Origin: Pseudomonadota bacterium
GTDB lineage: Bacteria; Pseudomonadota; Alphaproteobacteria; Rhizobiales; Beijerinckiaceae
Assembly (NCBI GenBank): GCA_023450615.1
Contig: JAEXGT010000018.1
Location: forward strand, 37,376-101,375
Length of the DNA stretch: 64,000 nucleotides
Direction: 5' to 3'
Within the stretch, counting starts at the first letter, position 1; every line of letters begins with the position of its first letter. A program made the translations under genes and the position numbers. The notes under the pieces are model-generated. The model did no database searches. It worked only from the letters and a program-made list of their open reading frames with translations, and had not been told where the DNA came from. This document shows, piece after piece, positions 52,368-60,785 of this stretch.

Positions 52368-54143
52368 TCAGGCAGCCGCCAGCTTCGTCTCGTTCACGGC
52401 AACGATCCGGCGCACTTCGTCGCCTTCGATAGTCTCGTGCTCCAGGAGCGCAGCGACGAGGGCATCCAGCGCGTCGCGGTTGTCCTCGATGCAGGCCTTC
52501 GCCGCGGCATACATTTCCTCGATGATACGGCGAATTTCCTGCTCCACCTCGCGGGGGAAGCTCTCGCCGGAACGAGCCACTTTGACCATGCCGATGGTGG
52601 GGCTCATGCCCCATTCGGTGACCATGCGGGTCGCGATGTTGGTGGCGTGCGCAATATCGCTCGCCGCACCCGTCGTGACCTTGCGGGCCCCGAAGACCAC
52701 CTCCTCGGCCGCGCGCCCTCCCATGGCGACGATGAGATCGGCCTCGAGCTTCTCCACGGGGATGCAATAGCGGTCGTTCTCGGGCAGGCGCATGACGAGA
52801 CCGAGGGCCTGGCCATGGGGGATGATGGTGGCGCTGTGAACCTTGTCGGAGCCGGATGTCAGGCACGCGCAGAGAGCGTGCCCCGCCTCGTGCACGGCGA
52901 CGAGCCTGCGCTCCTCGCTGGTGATCACGAGCGAGCGGCGCTCCAGGCCCATGATGATCTTGTTGCGGGCGGCTTCCAGATGATCGCGGCTGATCTCGCC
53001 CACGCCCTCGCGCGCGGCGAAGATCGCAGCCTCGTTGAGAAGATTGCCGAGATCCGCACCGGAGAAGCCCGGCGTTCCCCGGGCGATCGATGCCAGCTCA
53101 ACCCCGGAGGCGAGCTTCACGTTGCGGGCATGGACGGAAAGGATCGCCTCGCGTCCCGTAATATCGGGAAGGCCGATATGCACCTGACGGTCGAAGCGGC
53201 CGGGGCGAAGCAGCGCGGGATCGAGCACATCGACCCGGTTCGTGGCGCCGATCACGATGACGCCCGACGTGCTGTTGAAGCCATCCATCTCCACGAGAAG
53301 TTGGTTCAGAGTCGACTCGAACTCGCGATCCGCCGCCGATCCGCCCCCGCCACGCTTGCGGCCAATGGCGTCGATCTCATCGATGAAAACAAGGCACGGT
53401 GCACGGCGTCGCGCCTGTTCGAACAACTTGGACACCCGGCCCTTGGCGATACCGATGAGAGGCGCAGAGAAATCGCTGCCCGACACGGCCATGAAGGACA
53501 CACCGGCCTCGCCTGCGAGTGCCTTGGCGATAAGCGTCTTGCCCGTTCCGGGCGGGCCGACCATCAGCACTCCACGCGGAATGCGCGCGCCCACCTTCTC
53601 GAAGGCCTGACCGTTGCGAAGGAAAGCGATGACCTCCTGAAGCTCGCCTTTCGCTTCCTCCTGGCCCGCCACGTCATCGAAACGATCGGGAACGCCCTTG
53701 ACGGCTCGCGGCCAGCGGCTCGTCGGCTTGAAGTCCACCTGGACGGCCACGAGCGCCAGCACCGCCAGCACCATGATGAGGGAAATGACGAAGCTCGCCG
53801 CATGGGAGGGATCGATGCCGGATTCCGTGAATTCCACCTGCGCCCCATTGGCTGTGGCCCGGTCGATGATTTGCGCGGTCAGCAGCGAACTCGGAAGGCG
53901 CACGAAGGCATTCTGCTCTCCATACCAAACGGCCAAGCCACCATCCTTGACCTGAACCTTGCTGAACTTGCCCGCTTCGAGCTCCCGCGAAAACTCGGAA
54001 TAGGCGATTTCGTCGACCTCGTCGGAAAGCAGGAAAGGCACGGATGCGGCAGCGCCGATCATCATCAGCACAACAATGGCTGCTGCGATGGCAACGCTCT
54101 TCCTGCGCAAGAGCTGCCTTGCTTTCTCGATCACATTGCTCAC
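52368..54143 (-). CDS. ftsH: FtsH-type AAA+ metalloprotease, divergent paralogue
   Basis: A 591-residue membrane-anchored protease. Two membrane helices (VAIAAAIVVLMMIGAAASVPFLL and AASFVISLIMVLAVLALVAVQV) flank a ~80-residue periplasmic part. AAA+ motifs are Walker A GPPGTGKT (196-203), Walker B CLVFIDEID and the second region of homology ATNRVDVLDPALLRPGRFDR. The zinc site is HEAGH (418-422), with ASDIAHATNIA supplying the third ligand. In canonical FtsH the pore loop reads M-F-V-G-V-G; here the aligned residues are P-L-I-G-I-A (229-231 LIG), so the aromatic is lost. It is shorter than main FtsH (~640) and lacks the long C-terminal tail, suggesting an accessory copy. Confidence 0.9.
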   Translation of the reverse strand: MSNVIEKARQLLRRKSVAIAAAIVVLMMIGAAASVPFLLSDEVDEIAYSEFSRELEAGKFSKVQVKDGGLAVWYGEQNAFVRLPSSLLTAQIIDRATANGAQVEFTESGIDPSHAASFVISLIMVLAVLALVAVQVDFKPTSRWPRAVKGVPDRFDDVAGQEEAKGELQEVIAFLRNGQAFEKVGARIPRGVLMVGPPGTGKTLIAKALAGEAGVSFMAVSGSDFSAPLIGIAKGRVSKLFEQARRRAPCLVFIDEIDAIGRKRGGGGSAADREFESTLNQLLVEMDGFNSTSGVIVIGATNRVDVLDPALLRPGRFDRQVHIGLPDITGREAILSVHARNVKLASGVELASIARGTPGFSGADLGNLLNEAAIFAAREGVGEISRDHLEAARNKIIMGLERRSLVITSEERRLVAVHEAGHALCACLTSGSDKVHSATIIPHGQALGLVMRLPENDRYCIPVEKLEADLIVAMGGRAAEEVVFGARKVTTGAASDIAHATNIATRMVTEWGMSPTIGMVKVARSGESFPREVEQEIRRIIEEMYAAAKACIEDNRDALDALVAALLEHETIEGDEVRRIVAVNETKLAAA

Positions 54144-54255
54144 GGACGCCCCCTTGGCGAACTTCGTTTCTTGTCGATGAAGTCCGACCTCTAGTCTTTT
54201 TTGACGCAGTTCGCAGTACGGCGAAAAGGCACACCCGGAATGAAGGGGGACCGTA

Positions 54256-54531
54256 TCAGTTCAGAAGATCGTGATAATCCTTATGCCGGCGAAGCCATGT
54301 GGAAGCATAGCTACATAGCGGCGTAATCCTGCGCCCCTCGGCTCGGGCGATTTCGGCAACGCCCCTCATTAACTCGTCCGCTGCACCTGTGCCGCGCAGA
54401 GGGGGAGCCGCCTCCACATAGCGGATAACGAGGCTTTTTCCTCGCCGCTCGTATGTCGCGAATGCGAGATGCCCGTTCCGCTCAAGCTCGAAACGGTGCC
54501 CGGCCATGTTGTCGCTAACGGCGCTGCTCAT
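54256..54531 (-). CDS. Small GNAT-fold N-acetyltransferase (PF14542-like)
   Basis: A 91-residue minimal acetyltransferase. HLAFATYERRGKSLVIRYVEAAPPLRGTGAADELMRGVAEIAR contains the CoA-binding R-G-x-G-x-A segment, and RITPLCSYASTWLRRHKDYHDLL is the usual family ending (C-S-Y-x-x-x-W-x-x-x-H). Such short proteins are widespread with unclear substrates. Start is taken at ATG 54531; an ATG 21 bp earlier is possible. Confidence 0.8.
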   Translation of the reverse strand: MSSAVSDNMAGHRFELERNGHLAFATYERRGKSLVIRYVEAAPPLRGTGAADELMRGVAEIARAEGRRITPLCSYASTWLRRHKDYHDLLN

Positions 54532-54663
54532 GTTCCAACTCCATCCTTTCACATCTCAGGAAGAACGTTACGCCGCAGGGCGCGTTCCGAAAACAGCCGC
54601 GCTTGAGGATCGAGTGGAACCAGCCGCCAAGCCTCCGGTTTCGAGAAGCAGGAGCTTGCATCC

Positions 54664-55131
54664 ATGTCCAGTGTCTACCTCGACTGTGACGGCGTTCTTG
54701 CCGATTTCGACAAGGGAGCAACCAAGGTCTTCGGCATCCCGCCCCGAGAATACGAGCGGCGTTACGGGCTCAAGAAATTCTGGGCCCAACTGGCTGCTAC
54801 GGAGGATTTCTTCAATATCCTCGAACCTCTCCCCAACGCCATGGAGCTTTTCGAGGCAGTCCGTCACCTCGATCCTGTCATCCTCACCGGCCTGCCGCGC
54901 GGCGATTGGGCCGAGCCGCAAAAGCGCCGCTGGGCAGAGAGGCATTTTCCAGGGGTTGAGGTCATCACCACGACGGCGGCCCTCAAGCGCGAACATTGCC
55001 GCCCCGGCGACGCCCTCGTCGATGACAGGGACAAGTACCGCCACCTCTGGGAAAGCGCCGGCGGCATCTTCGTCCATCACAGGAACGCAGCCGACTCGAT
55101 CCGCCAGCTGCGCGAATATGGATTTCTCTAA
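54664..55131 (+). CDS. 5'(3')-deoxyribonucleotidase-like HAD protein
   Basis: A 155-residue HAD-superfamily protein of the NT5C/deoxyribonucleotidase group. Motif I YLDCDGVLADFDKG has both catalytic aspartates; VILTGLPRG is motif II, and ALVDDRDKYRH contains the motif IV acidic residues. It probably removes phosphate from (deoxy)nucleotides. The TAA stop (55129-55131) lies inside the left end of repeat copy 3. Confidence 0.78.
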   Translation: MSSVYLDCDGVLADFDKGATKVFGIPPREYERRYGLKKFWAQLAATEDFFNILEPLPNAMELFEAVRHLDPVILTGLPRGDWAEPQKRRWAERHFPGVEVITTTAALKREHCRPGDALVDDRDKYRHLWESAGGIFVHHRNAADSIRQLREYGFL

Positions 55132-55231
55132 AGCATCGGACGTGACGAACTCACATCCGATGCTTTAAGCTTTTGTTTTGGCGCATCTTGTCACGCAAAA
55201 CCGGTGCCCACTTTTGCGTTCGATGCTCTAG
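55128..55231. repeat. Intergenic palindromic repeat, copy 3 (full length)
   Basis: A 104-bp element with near-perfect terminal inverted repeats: left CTAAAGCATCG, right CGATGCTCTAG (10 of 11 match when inverted). Hairpin 1 pairs AAAGCATCGGA with TCCGATGCTTT; hairpin 2 is the GCAAAA...TTTTGC core. The left end supplies the TAA stop of the plus-strand nucleotidase, the right end the TAG stop of the minus-strand acetyltransferase. Confidence 0.92.
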
Positions 55232-55815
55232 GCGACAAGCCGCTGCTCCAGACGCGCCTTCACCTCAGGCCACTCCTCCTGAAGGATGCTGTAGACGGCT
55301 GTATCGCGGACATGCCCGTCAGGCATAATCATGTGGCGGCGCAGGATGCCGTCGAGCTTTGCGCCCAGGCGCTCGATGGCCGCGCGGGATTGGTCGTTCT
55401 GCGAATGCGTCCGGATTTCAACGGCATTGCAGCCCAGAACCTCGAAAGCATGCCGGAGCATGAGAAACTTTGCATGGGTATTCACGAAAGTGCGCTGCCA
55501 AGATTTCGCGATCCAGGTGGTCCCGATTTCCACCCGATGATTGGCCGCATCGATATTCATGTACCGCGTCGAACCCACGACCCGGTTTCCATCCCTCACC
55601 ACTGTCGCGAAGGGAAGCGCGAGACCCGCCGCCTGGAGGCCGAGCGCCTTTCGCACGTAATCCTCGAAGCCCTCCGGCCTGGGGACCGTGGTGGTCTTCT
55701 TCTCCCACTGATTGCCGTCGCTGGCGGCCACGCCGAGGGCGGGCACGTCATCCAGGCTCAAGGGACGCAGAACAAGCCGGTCGGTGGAAAGGGTCACGGG
55801 CTCAATGTGAAGCAT
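55228..55815 (-). CDS. GNAT acetyltransferase, RimJ/RimL type
   Basis: A 195-residue N-acetyltransferase. STDRLVLRPLSLDDVPAL is the typical start, GSTRYMNIDAANHRVEIGTTWIAKSWQRTFVNTHAKFLMLRHAFE covers the acetyl-CoA region, and VEIRTHSQNDQSRAAIERLGAKLDGILRRHMIMPDGHVRDTAVYSIL is the usual C-terminal part (R-A-A-I-E-R-L-G-A). It may acetylate a ribosomal protein or small molecule. Its stop is supplied by repeat copy 3. Confidence 0.85.
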   Translation of the reverse strand: MLHIEPVTLSTDRLVLRPLSLDDVPALGVAASDGNQWEKKTTTVPRPEGFEDYVRKALGLQAAGLALPFATVVRDGNRVVGSTRYMNIDAANHRVEIGTTWIAKSWQRTFVNTHAKFLMLRHAFEVLGCNAVEIRTHSQNDQSRAAIERLGAKLDGILRRHMIMPDGHVRDTAVYSILQEEWPEVKARLEQRLVA

Positions 55816-55935
55816 GGTCGAAGGCCTTTTACGCGCGTAGCTTCGCCATTCATCGTCGAGCCCGAGGCAGCAGTCAAACGGCACCGACCGGGGAATGCAT
55901 CGCTGTCCCCGGTCGTGGAGCGTACCGCCTGCCCC

Positions 55936-56397
55936 TCAGCGCAGCAGATAGACGATAGCCGGCAGGCCTATCGCCAATCCCGCCAATGCCCAGGCCCCTA
56001 CAGCCTGCTGCCAAGCGGCGTCGCTCGTCGAGTTGCGCAAGCGACGGGCAAAGGCGCCGGCTTCCGCCGTGTGACCGCTCAGGCAAGAGCACAAGGCATA
56101 ATGCGCCTGCCCGTCGGACAGGCCGAAATACCGCATGGCATCGCCAAGTTTGTCGCTTTCAAGCCCGTCCGCCCGCAGAACCGGATCTTCATAGGCGATG
56201 GTCAGGGGAGAATTGTCCTCCCGCACCAGGGCCCGTTCTGCCGGAGGCTTGTATTCAATTTCGCCGAGGGAATTCAGACGCCGCGCCGGATCGCGCTCGA
56301 GAAGGCCAATCCAACGGTCCAGCCGCTCCTGCTGAGTCATAGGCTTCGGCTGCACGTCGGCTACGCTACGGAGATAGTCGAGACCTTTGTGCTCCAT
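55936..56397 (-). CDS. Hypothetical protein with C-terminal membrane anchor
   Basis: A 153-residue protein of unknown function. The N-terminal part is polar (MEHKGLDYLRSVADVQPKPMTQQERLDRWIGLLERDPARRLNSLGEIEYKP), the middle has DAMRYFGLSDGQAHYALCSCLSGHTAEAGAFARRL with a C-S-C pair, and the last ~20 residues (AVGAWALAGLAIGLPAIVYLL) form a membrane helix. Likely tail-anchored. Start ATG 56397 is chosen over 56427 because the latter would add a short basic tail. Confidence 0.6.
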   Translation of the reverse strand: MEHKGLDYLRSVADVQPKPMTQQERLDRWIGLLERDPARRLNSLGEIEYKPPAERALVREDNSPLTIAYEDPVLRADGLESDKLGDAMRYFGLSDGQAHYALCSCLSGHTAEAGAFARRLRNSTSDAAWQQAVGAWALAGLAIGLPAIVYLLR

Positions 56398-56512
56398 CGA
56401 TCTTCTCCTTGCCAATGTCCCGGCCAACCGAAAGGCGACCGGGACATGGAATGCTGCGCTTCACGCACGGCAAAAGTGCGACAAGGAAATGCCGAAAGAG
56501 AAATAGTCCGAA

Positions 56513-57850
56513 TTACTCCTCCGGAGCTTCGACGATGGGGTCGTACTGGCTTGTATCGAAGCCGAGCAGGTTGAAGCTCTGCTGCATATGCGGCGGCAGC
56601 GGCGCGGTGATGTCGATGGACTTTCCGGTGCGCGGATGCGCAATCACGATACGCCGCGCAAGCAGATGCAGCTTGTTCTGAATGCCGCCCGGCAATTCCC
56701 AGTTCTCGATATCGAAATATTTGGGATCGCCGACGATGGGATGTCCAATATGGGCCGTATGCGCGCGCAACTGGTGCGTCCGGCCCGTCACCGGCTTCAG
56801 CGACAGCCATGCGAGCTTGTGCGCCGCCGTGTCGATGATGGCGTAATAGGTCAGGGCGTGGCTTGCGCCCTCATCGCCATGGCGTGCCACCCTCATGCGG
56901 GAATCGCCCTCGTCGCCTTCCTTGGCGAGATAGGTCGACACCCTGCCCTGACGTACGCGCGGCACGCCGGCGACCAGCGCCCAGTAGATTTTGCGTGTGG
57001 TGCGCGCGCGGAACGACTTCGCCATGGTGGACGCGGCAAAGCGCGTCTTGGCAATGACGAGACATCCCGCCGTGTCCTTGTCGAGCCGGTGCACGAGGCG
57101 CGGCTTCTGGCCCTCCGCATCGCGCATGCATTCGAGCAACCCGTCCACGTGGCGCGTCGTGCCCGAGCCGCCCTGCACCGCAAGCCCCATCGGCTTGTTG
57201 ATGATGAGAACGTCCTTGTCCTCATAGAGCGTGATGGATTTCAGGAACTCGAGATCGCCCTGGTCCTTCGCGCTGCTGCGCGACACCGGACGCGGCTGGT
57301 CGAGCTTCAGCGGCGGAATGCGGACCTTCTGGCCTGCGGTAAGCCGTTCATTGGGCTGCGCGCGCTTGCCGTCGACACGCAGTTCACCCTTGCGGACGAT
57401 GCGCTGGATATGGGTGAAGGCGAGCTGCGGGAAGCGCGCGACCAGGAAACGGTCCACCCGCATATCCGCCTCGTCGGGCTCGACCACGAGCGTCTGCACG
57501 CCGGTCGCCAGAACCTCCTGAGCCTCCGCCCTGGCCTGAGCACGCGTGGGCTTCTGAGGAGCCTCCGCTGCGGGGCGCGACGGTGTCTTGGCTACAGGCC
57601 TTTCGCGCCTTGCCTCTGTCGTCCGTGCCGGTGCCTTGGCGGCTGGCCGCTCGCGCCGAGCCTCCTCGGGGCGGCCCTTAGCTGCCGGCTTGGCGCTGCG
57701 CGGCTTCGCCGGCGCGCTCTTGGAAGGTCCCTTGGAACCCGCCTTAGGAGACCCCTTGCGAGCAGGCTTGTCCTCGCGCGAGCGGAAGCCCTGCCGCGCG
57801 CCAGACCGTCCCATTCGGGCTCCATTCTGTCCTGAATTACTTTTTCTCAT
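56513..57850 (-). CDS. rluC: 23S rRNA pseudouridine synthase RluC-type with basic N-terminal tail
   Basis: A 445-residue pseudouridine synthase. An S4-like RNA-binding domain (MRVDRFLVARFPQLAFTHIQRIVRKGELRVDGKR) precedes the catalytic domain, with the aspartate in PRLVHRLDKDTAGCLVIAK. The first ~105 residues are a low-complexity Lys/Arg/Ala/Pro-rich tail with a repeated unit (EARRERPAAKAPARTTEARRERPVAKTPSRP), absent from E. coli RluC (~320 residues). Such tails probably hold the enzyme on RNA. Start ATG 57850 follows crcB by 45 bp on the same strand. Confidence 0.88.
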   Translation of the reverse strand: MRKSNSGQNGARMGRSGARQGFRSREDKPARKGSPKAGSKGPSKSAPAKPRSAKPAAKGRPEEARRERPAAKAPARTTEARRERPVAKTPSRPAAEAPQKPTRAQARAEAQEVLATGVQTLVVEPDEADMRVDRFLVARFPQLAFTHIQRIVRKGELRVDGKRAQPNERLTAGQKVRIPPLKLDQPRPVSRSSAKDQGDLEFLKSITLYEDKDVLIINKPMGLAVQGGSGTTRHVDGLLECMRDAEGQKPRLVHRLDKDTAGCLVIAKTRFAASTMAKSFRARTTRKIYWALVAGVPRVRQGRVSTYLAKEGDEGDSRMRVARHGDEGASHALTYYAIIDTAAHKLAWLSLKPVTGRTHQLRAHTAHIGHPIVGDPKYFDIENWELPGGIQNKLHLLARRIVIAHPRTGKSIDITAPLPPHMQQSFNLLGFDTSQYDPIVEAPEE

Positions 57851-57895
57851 GAGAACGTGGGTACCAGAGCGCCGCCTTTGCGGCAATCGAGGTCT

Positions 57896-58282
57896 TTAAG
57901 TTGCTACGGCCCGCATAAGCGCCAAGCCGGCGACGAGACCCGCAACGGAAAGGATGACGGAGACAGCCACATAGCCGAGCGCCAATCCCATCTGCCCCCG
58001 CTCCCACAGCAGCACCGCATCGAGGGAAAACGCCGAGAAGGTGGTGAAACCGCCGAGGATTCCGGTGGTCAGGAAGAGGCGCAGGGGCTGGCTCCACCCC
58101 TCGCCTGCCTTGAAGGCCAGCCATCCGGCGATGGCGCCCATGAGGAAGGAGCCCACGATGTTCACGGTCAGCGTGCCGTAAGGAAGACCCGTACCGCAAA
58201 AGCGCGCGCAGCCGACATTCACCCCATGGCGAAGAGCCCCGCCGATGCCGGCGCCGAGGAAGACGATGAGGTAGGCTTGCAT
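57896..58282 (-). CDS. crcB: Fluoride ion channel CrcB/Fluc
   Basis: A 128-residue four-helix membrane protein that exports fluoride as a dimer. It has GAGIGGALRHGVN, the pore asparagine in LTVNIVGSFLMG and the hallmark GGFTTFSAFSLD (Phe-box). It starts 3 bp after the upstream gene's stop and is therefore in its operon, and no fluoride riboswitch is present. Confidence 0.93.
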   Translation of the reverse strand: MQAYLIVFLGAGIGGALRHGVNVGCARFCGTGLPYGTLTVNIVGSFLMGAIAGWLAFKAGEGWSQPLRLFLTTGILGGFTTFSAFSLDAVLLWERGQMGLALGYVAVSVILSVAGLVAGLALMRAVAT

Positions 58283-58285
58283 GAT

Positions 58286-58978
58286 TTAGCAATTGGCCTT
58301 TTGCTGGAACACCTTCAGGTCCTGTAGCACATTATCCTGACCTTGCCCCTTCACCTGTGCTTTCAGGCGGCAAGCCTCGTCCCTGTTGCCGCTCAGCAGA
58401 ACAGCCCAGGCGAGGTTCATGCGCGGCACGACCCATTCGGGCGTATCGACCACAGCCTTCCTGAGAAGCGGCACCGCATCGGTGGGGCGCCCCGCCATCA
58501 GAAACATCCGGCCATGATCGGCGCTCAAGGAGGCCGCAGGCGATTTCATCCGGGCGGCGACTCGGTACAGCTCGTCCGCGTACTCGAAGTCCTTGAAGCG
58601 ATCAGTCACCACCATGGCAAAGCCGTGATAGATGCCGCTCTGCTGCGGATCGAGAAGGTAGGCTTGGTTGAAGCGCTTCGCAGCCGTTGCGACATCCCGA
58701 TCTTGCAGGAAAATACGTGTGCCGCTCACGATGGCAGCGTCAGCCGCTTCGGCGCGGCCATATCCCTGCTGGATCAACCCCGCGATCAGCCGCTCGTCGG
58801 TGGCCTTTTGACCTTCGTTCTTTTCTATGAAGTTGAAGAAGGGTGCCTCGTTGCTGGGCACCTGATAGGTCTTTCGGGTCACCACGACCCCAGGCGCAAC
58901 CTCGACCTTTTGAGCCTGAGCGATGGCGGGAGCGAGCAGCCCCAAAGCGCAGATGACGAATGCAAATCGTATTCTCAT
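58286..58978 (-). CDS. Secreted TPR-like protein
   Basis: A 230-residue protein with a signal peptide (FVICALGLLAPAIAQAQ). After a linker the rest looks like TPR-type helical hairpins: IFLQDRDVATAAKRFNQAYLLDPQQSGIYHGFAMV, YADELYRVAARMKSPAASLSADHGRMFLMAGRPTDAVPLLRKAVVDTPEWVVPRMNLAWAVLLSGNRDEACRL. Probably periplasmic and protein-binding. Its stop lies 3 bp before crcB; a link to fluoride is not implied. Confidence 0.7.
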   Translation of the reverse strand: MRIRFAFVICALGLLAPAIAQAQKVEVAPGVVVTRKTYQVPSNEAPFFNFIEKNEGQKATDERLIAGLIQQGYGRAEAADAAIVSGTRIFLQDRDVATAAKRFNQAYLLDPQQSGIYHGFAMVVTDRFKDFEYADELYRVAARMKSPAASLSADHGRMFLMAGRPTDAVPLLRKAVVDTPEWVVPRMNLAWAVLLSGNRDEACRLKAQVKGQGQDNVLQDLKVFQQKANC

Positions 58979-59037
58979 GACAGCCTCCCAGCTCTGCTGA
59001 GCTTATCTTGAGGGCTGCCCATTTCAATACAATGTTA

Positions 59038-60342
59038 CTATCCGCGTTCTCGCCTAAGCTTTTCCCACCAATCCAGCCGCTTCCTCACCTCGCGCTCGAA
59101 GCCCCGGTCCACGGGCTCGTAGAAGTGCTGCCGCCCGAGCTTCTCCGGCCAGTAATCCTGCCCCGAGAACGCATCCGGCTCGTCGTGGTCGTAGCGGTAG
59201 TTATCGCCGTAGCCGATATTCTTCATGAGCTTGGTGGGCGCATTGAGGATGGTCCTCGGGGGCATGAGCGAACCATGCTCCTTCGCCATTCTGGTCGCCG
59301 CCTTGTAGGCCGTATAGATCGCGTTCGATTTGGGAGCGGTGGCGAGATAGACCGCCGCCTGCGCGAGCGCGAGCTCGCCTTCGGGGGAGCCTAGAAAATC
59401 GAAGGCATCCTTCGCCGCATTGGCGATCACCAGCGCCTGCGGGTCGGCAAGGCCGATATCCTCCACCGCCATGCGCACGAGACGCCGGGCGATGAAGAGG
59501 CGGTCCTCGCCCGCATCCAGCATCCGGGCCAGATAGTAGAGCGCCGCATCCGGGTCCGAACCGCGGACGGTCTTGTGGAGCGCGGAGATGAGGTTGTAGT
59601 GCCCCTCCTGCCCCTTGTCGTAGATCGGCGCGCGCCGCTGGATGATTTCCTGCAATTGCTCCGCGTTGAAAATCTCGCCGGGCTTGGCCGAGCGCCAGAC
59701 CTCCTCCGCAAGCGTCAGCACGGCGCGTCCATCGCCATCGGCCATGCGCACGAGAGAGGCTCGCGCCTCTTCGTCGAGCGGCAGCGTCTTTGCTGTGATC
59801 TCTTCCGCCCTGGCGAGGATCTTCGCGATTGCTTCCTCATCGAGGGACTTGAACAGCAGCACGCGGGCGCGCGACAGCAGCGCCGCATTCAACTCGAAGG
59901 AAGGATTCTCGGTGGTCGCGCCCACCAGCGTGATCGTGCCGTCCTCCATAACGGGCAGGAAGGCATCGAGCTGGGCGCGGTTGAAACGGTGGATCTCGTC
60001 CACGAAGAGCAGGGTGCCCTTGCCCATGGACCGGCGATGCCGGGCCGTCTCGAACACCTTTTTCAGATCGGCGACGCCGGAGAAGATCGCGGAGATCTGG
60101 TCGAAATGCAGCTCCGTCTCATGGGCGAGCAACCGCGCGACAGTGGTCTTGCCGGTGCCGGGCGGTCCCCAGAAGATCAGGGAGCCGAGAGACTTCGAGG
60201 CGATGAGCCGGGTCAGGATGCCATCGGGCCCGACCAGATGGTCCTGCCCGACAACCTCGGACAGCTTTTGAGGGCGCATCCTGTCGGCCAGAGGCCTGGG
60301 CGCGTTCTGGTCGAGACCGGCGGATGAAAACAGGTCGCTCAT
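59038..60342 (-). CDS. rarA: Replication-associated recombination protein RarA (MgsA)
   Basis: A 434-residue AAA+ ATPase of the RarA/WRNIP1 family that acts at stalled replication forks. Landmarks: PLADRMRPQKLSEVVGQDHLVG, Walker A WGPPGTGKTTVARLLA, Walker B TLLFVDEIHRFNRAQLDAFLPVMEDG, sensor region LVGATTENPSFELNAALLSRARV, and the C-terminal AIYTAYKAATRMAKEHGSLMPPRTILNAPTKLMKNIGYGDNYRYDHDEPDAF. ATG at 60342 overlaps the acetyltransferase stop by 4 bp. Confidence 0.93.
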   Translation of the reverse strand: MSDLFSSAGLDQNAPRPLADRMRPQKLSEVVGQDHLVGPDGILTRLIASKSLGSLIFWGPPGTGKTTVARLLAHETELHFDQISAIFSGVADLKKVFETARHRRSMGKGTLLFVDEIHRFNRAQLDAFLPVMEDGTITLVGATTENPSFELNAALLSRARVLLFKSLDEEAIAKILARAEEITAKTLPLDEEARASLVRMADGDGRAVLTLAEEVWRSAKPGEIFNAEQLQEIIQRRAPIYDKGQEGHYNLISALHKTVRGSDPDAALYYLARMLDAGEDRLFIARRLVRMAVEDIGLADPQALVIANAAKDAFDFLGSPEGELALAQAAVYLATAPKSNAIYTAYKAATRMAKEHGSLMPPRTILNAPTKLMKNIGYGDNYRYDHDEPDAFSGQDYWPEKLGRQHFYEPVDRGFEREVRKRLDWWEKLRRERG

Positions 60343-60785
60343 GATCGTGACGAGCTTAGGCGCGCATAGACGTCCGGGTCCAGCCGCACCATGATCCTTT
60401 CCGGATTTTCCAGCGCGGAAAAGCCGTATTGCGCATAAAGCCCATGGGCATCCCGTGTGGCGAGCATCCAGCGGCGCAGATCCTGAAGTTCCGGGTGTTC
60501 CATGATCGCGCTCACCAGAGCCTTGCCGCCCCCCTGCCCGCGCGTGCTGGCGCAGATAAAAACATCGCAGAGATAAGCGAAGGTCGCCTTGTCCGTCACC
60601 ACACGGGCGAAGCCACGCAGCCCGCCTGCGGCATCGCGCAAGGCAAAGCACAGGGAATTCGCCACGGAGCGCTCAAAGAATGAGCGCGGCTGGTCCTTGC
60701 CCCAGTAGCTTTCCGCCGAAATCCAGCGATAGGCCGTATCGATTTCCTCGGAAGAGAGTGTATTCGAGACCGTCCAGCCGCTCAT
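60339..60785 (-). CDS. GNAT-family N-acetyltransferase
   Basis: A 148-residue acetyltransferase. SLCFALRDAAGGLRGFARVVTDKATFAYLCDVFICASTRGQGGGKALVSAIMEH gives the central strand and the CoA loop R-G-Q-G-G-G-K-A-L, and GLYAQYGFSAL is the usual ending. The N-terminal SSEEIDTAYRWISAESYWGKDQPRSFFERSV is typical of a group with small-molecule substrates. It overlaps degP at its 5' end and rarA at its 3' end, each by 4 bp. Confidence 0.87.
   Translation of the reverse strand: MSGWTVSNTLSSEEIDTAYRWISAESYWGKDQPRSFFERSVANSLCFALRDAAGGLRGFARVVTDKATFAYLCDVFICASTRGQGGGKALVSAIMEHPELQDLRRWMLATRDAHGLYAQYGFSALENPERIMVRLDPDVYARLSSSRS

Noticed and set aside
51666..54194. An 842-codon open frame on the plus strand across the kinase end and the ftsH-type gene
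   Set aside because: Antisense and out-of-frame shadow; the overlapping frames encode unmistakable HWE kinase and FtsH motifs.
58283..58285. Fluoride riboswitch for crcB
   Set aside because: Only 3 bp separate crcB from the preceding stop codon, leaving no room for a leader.
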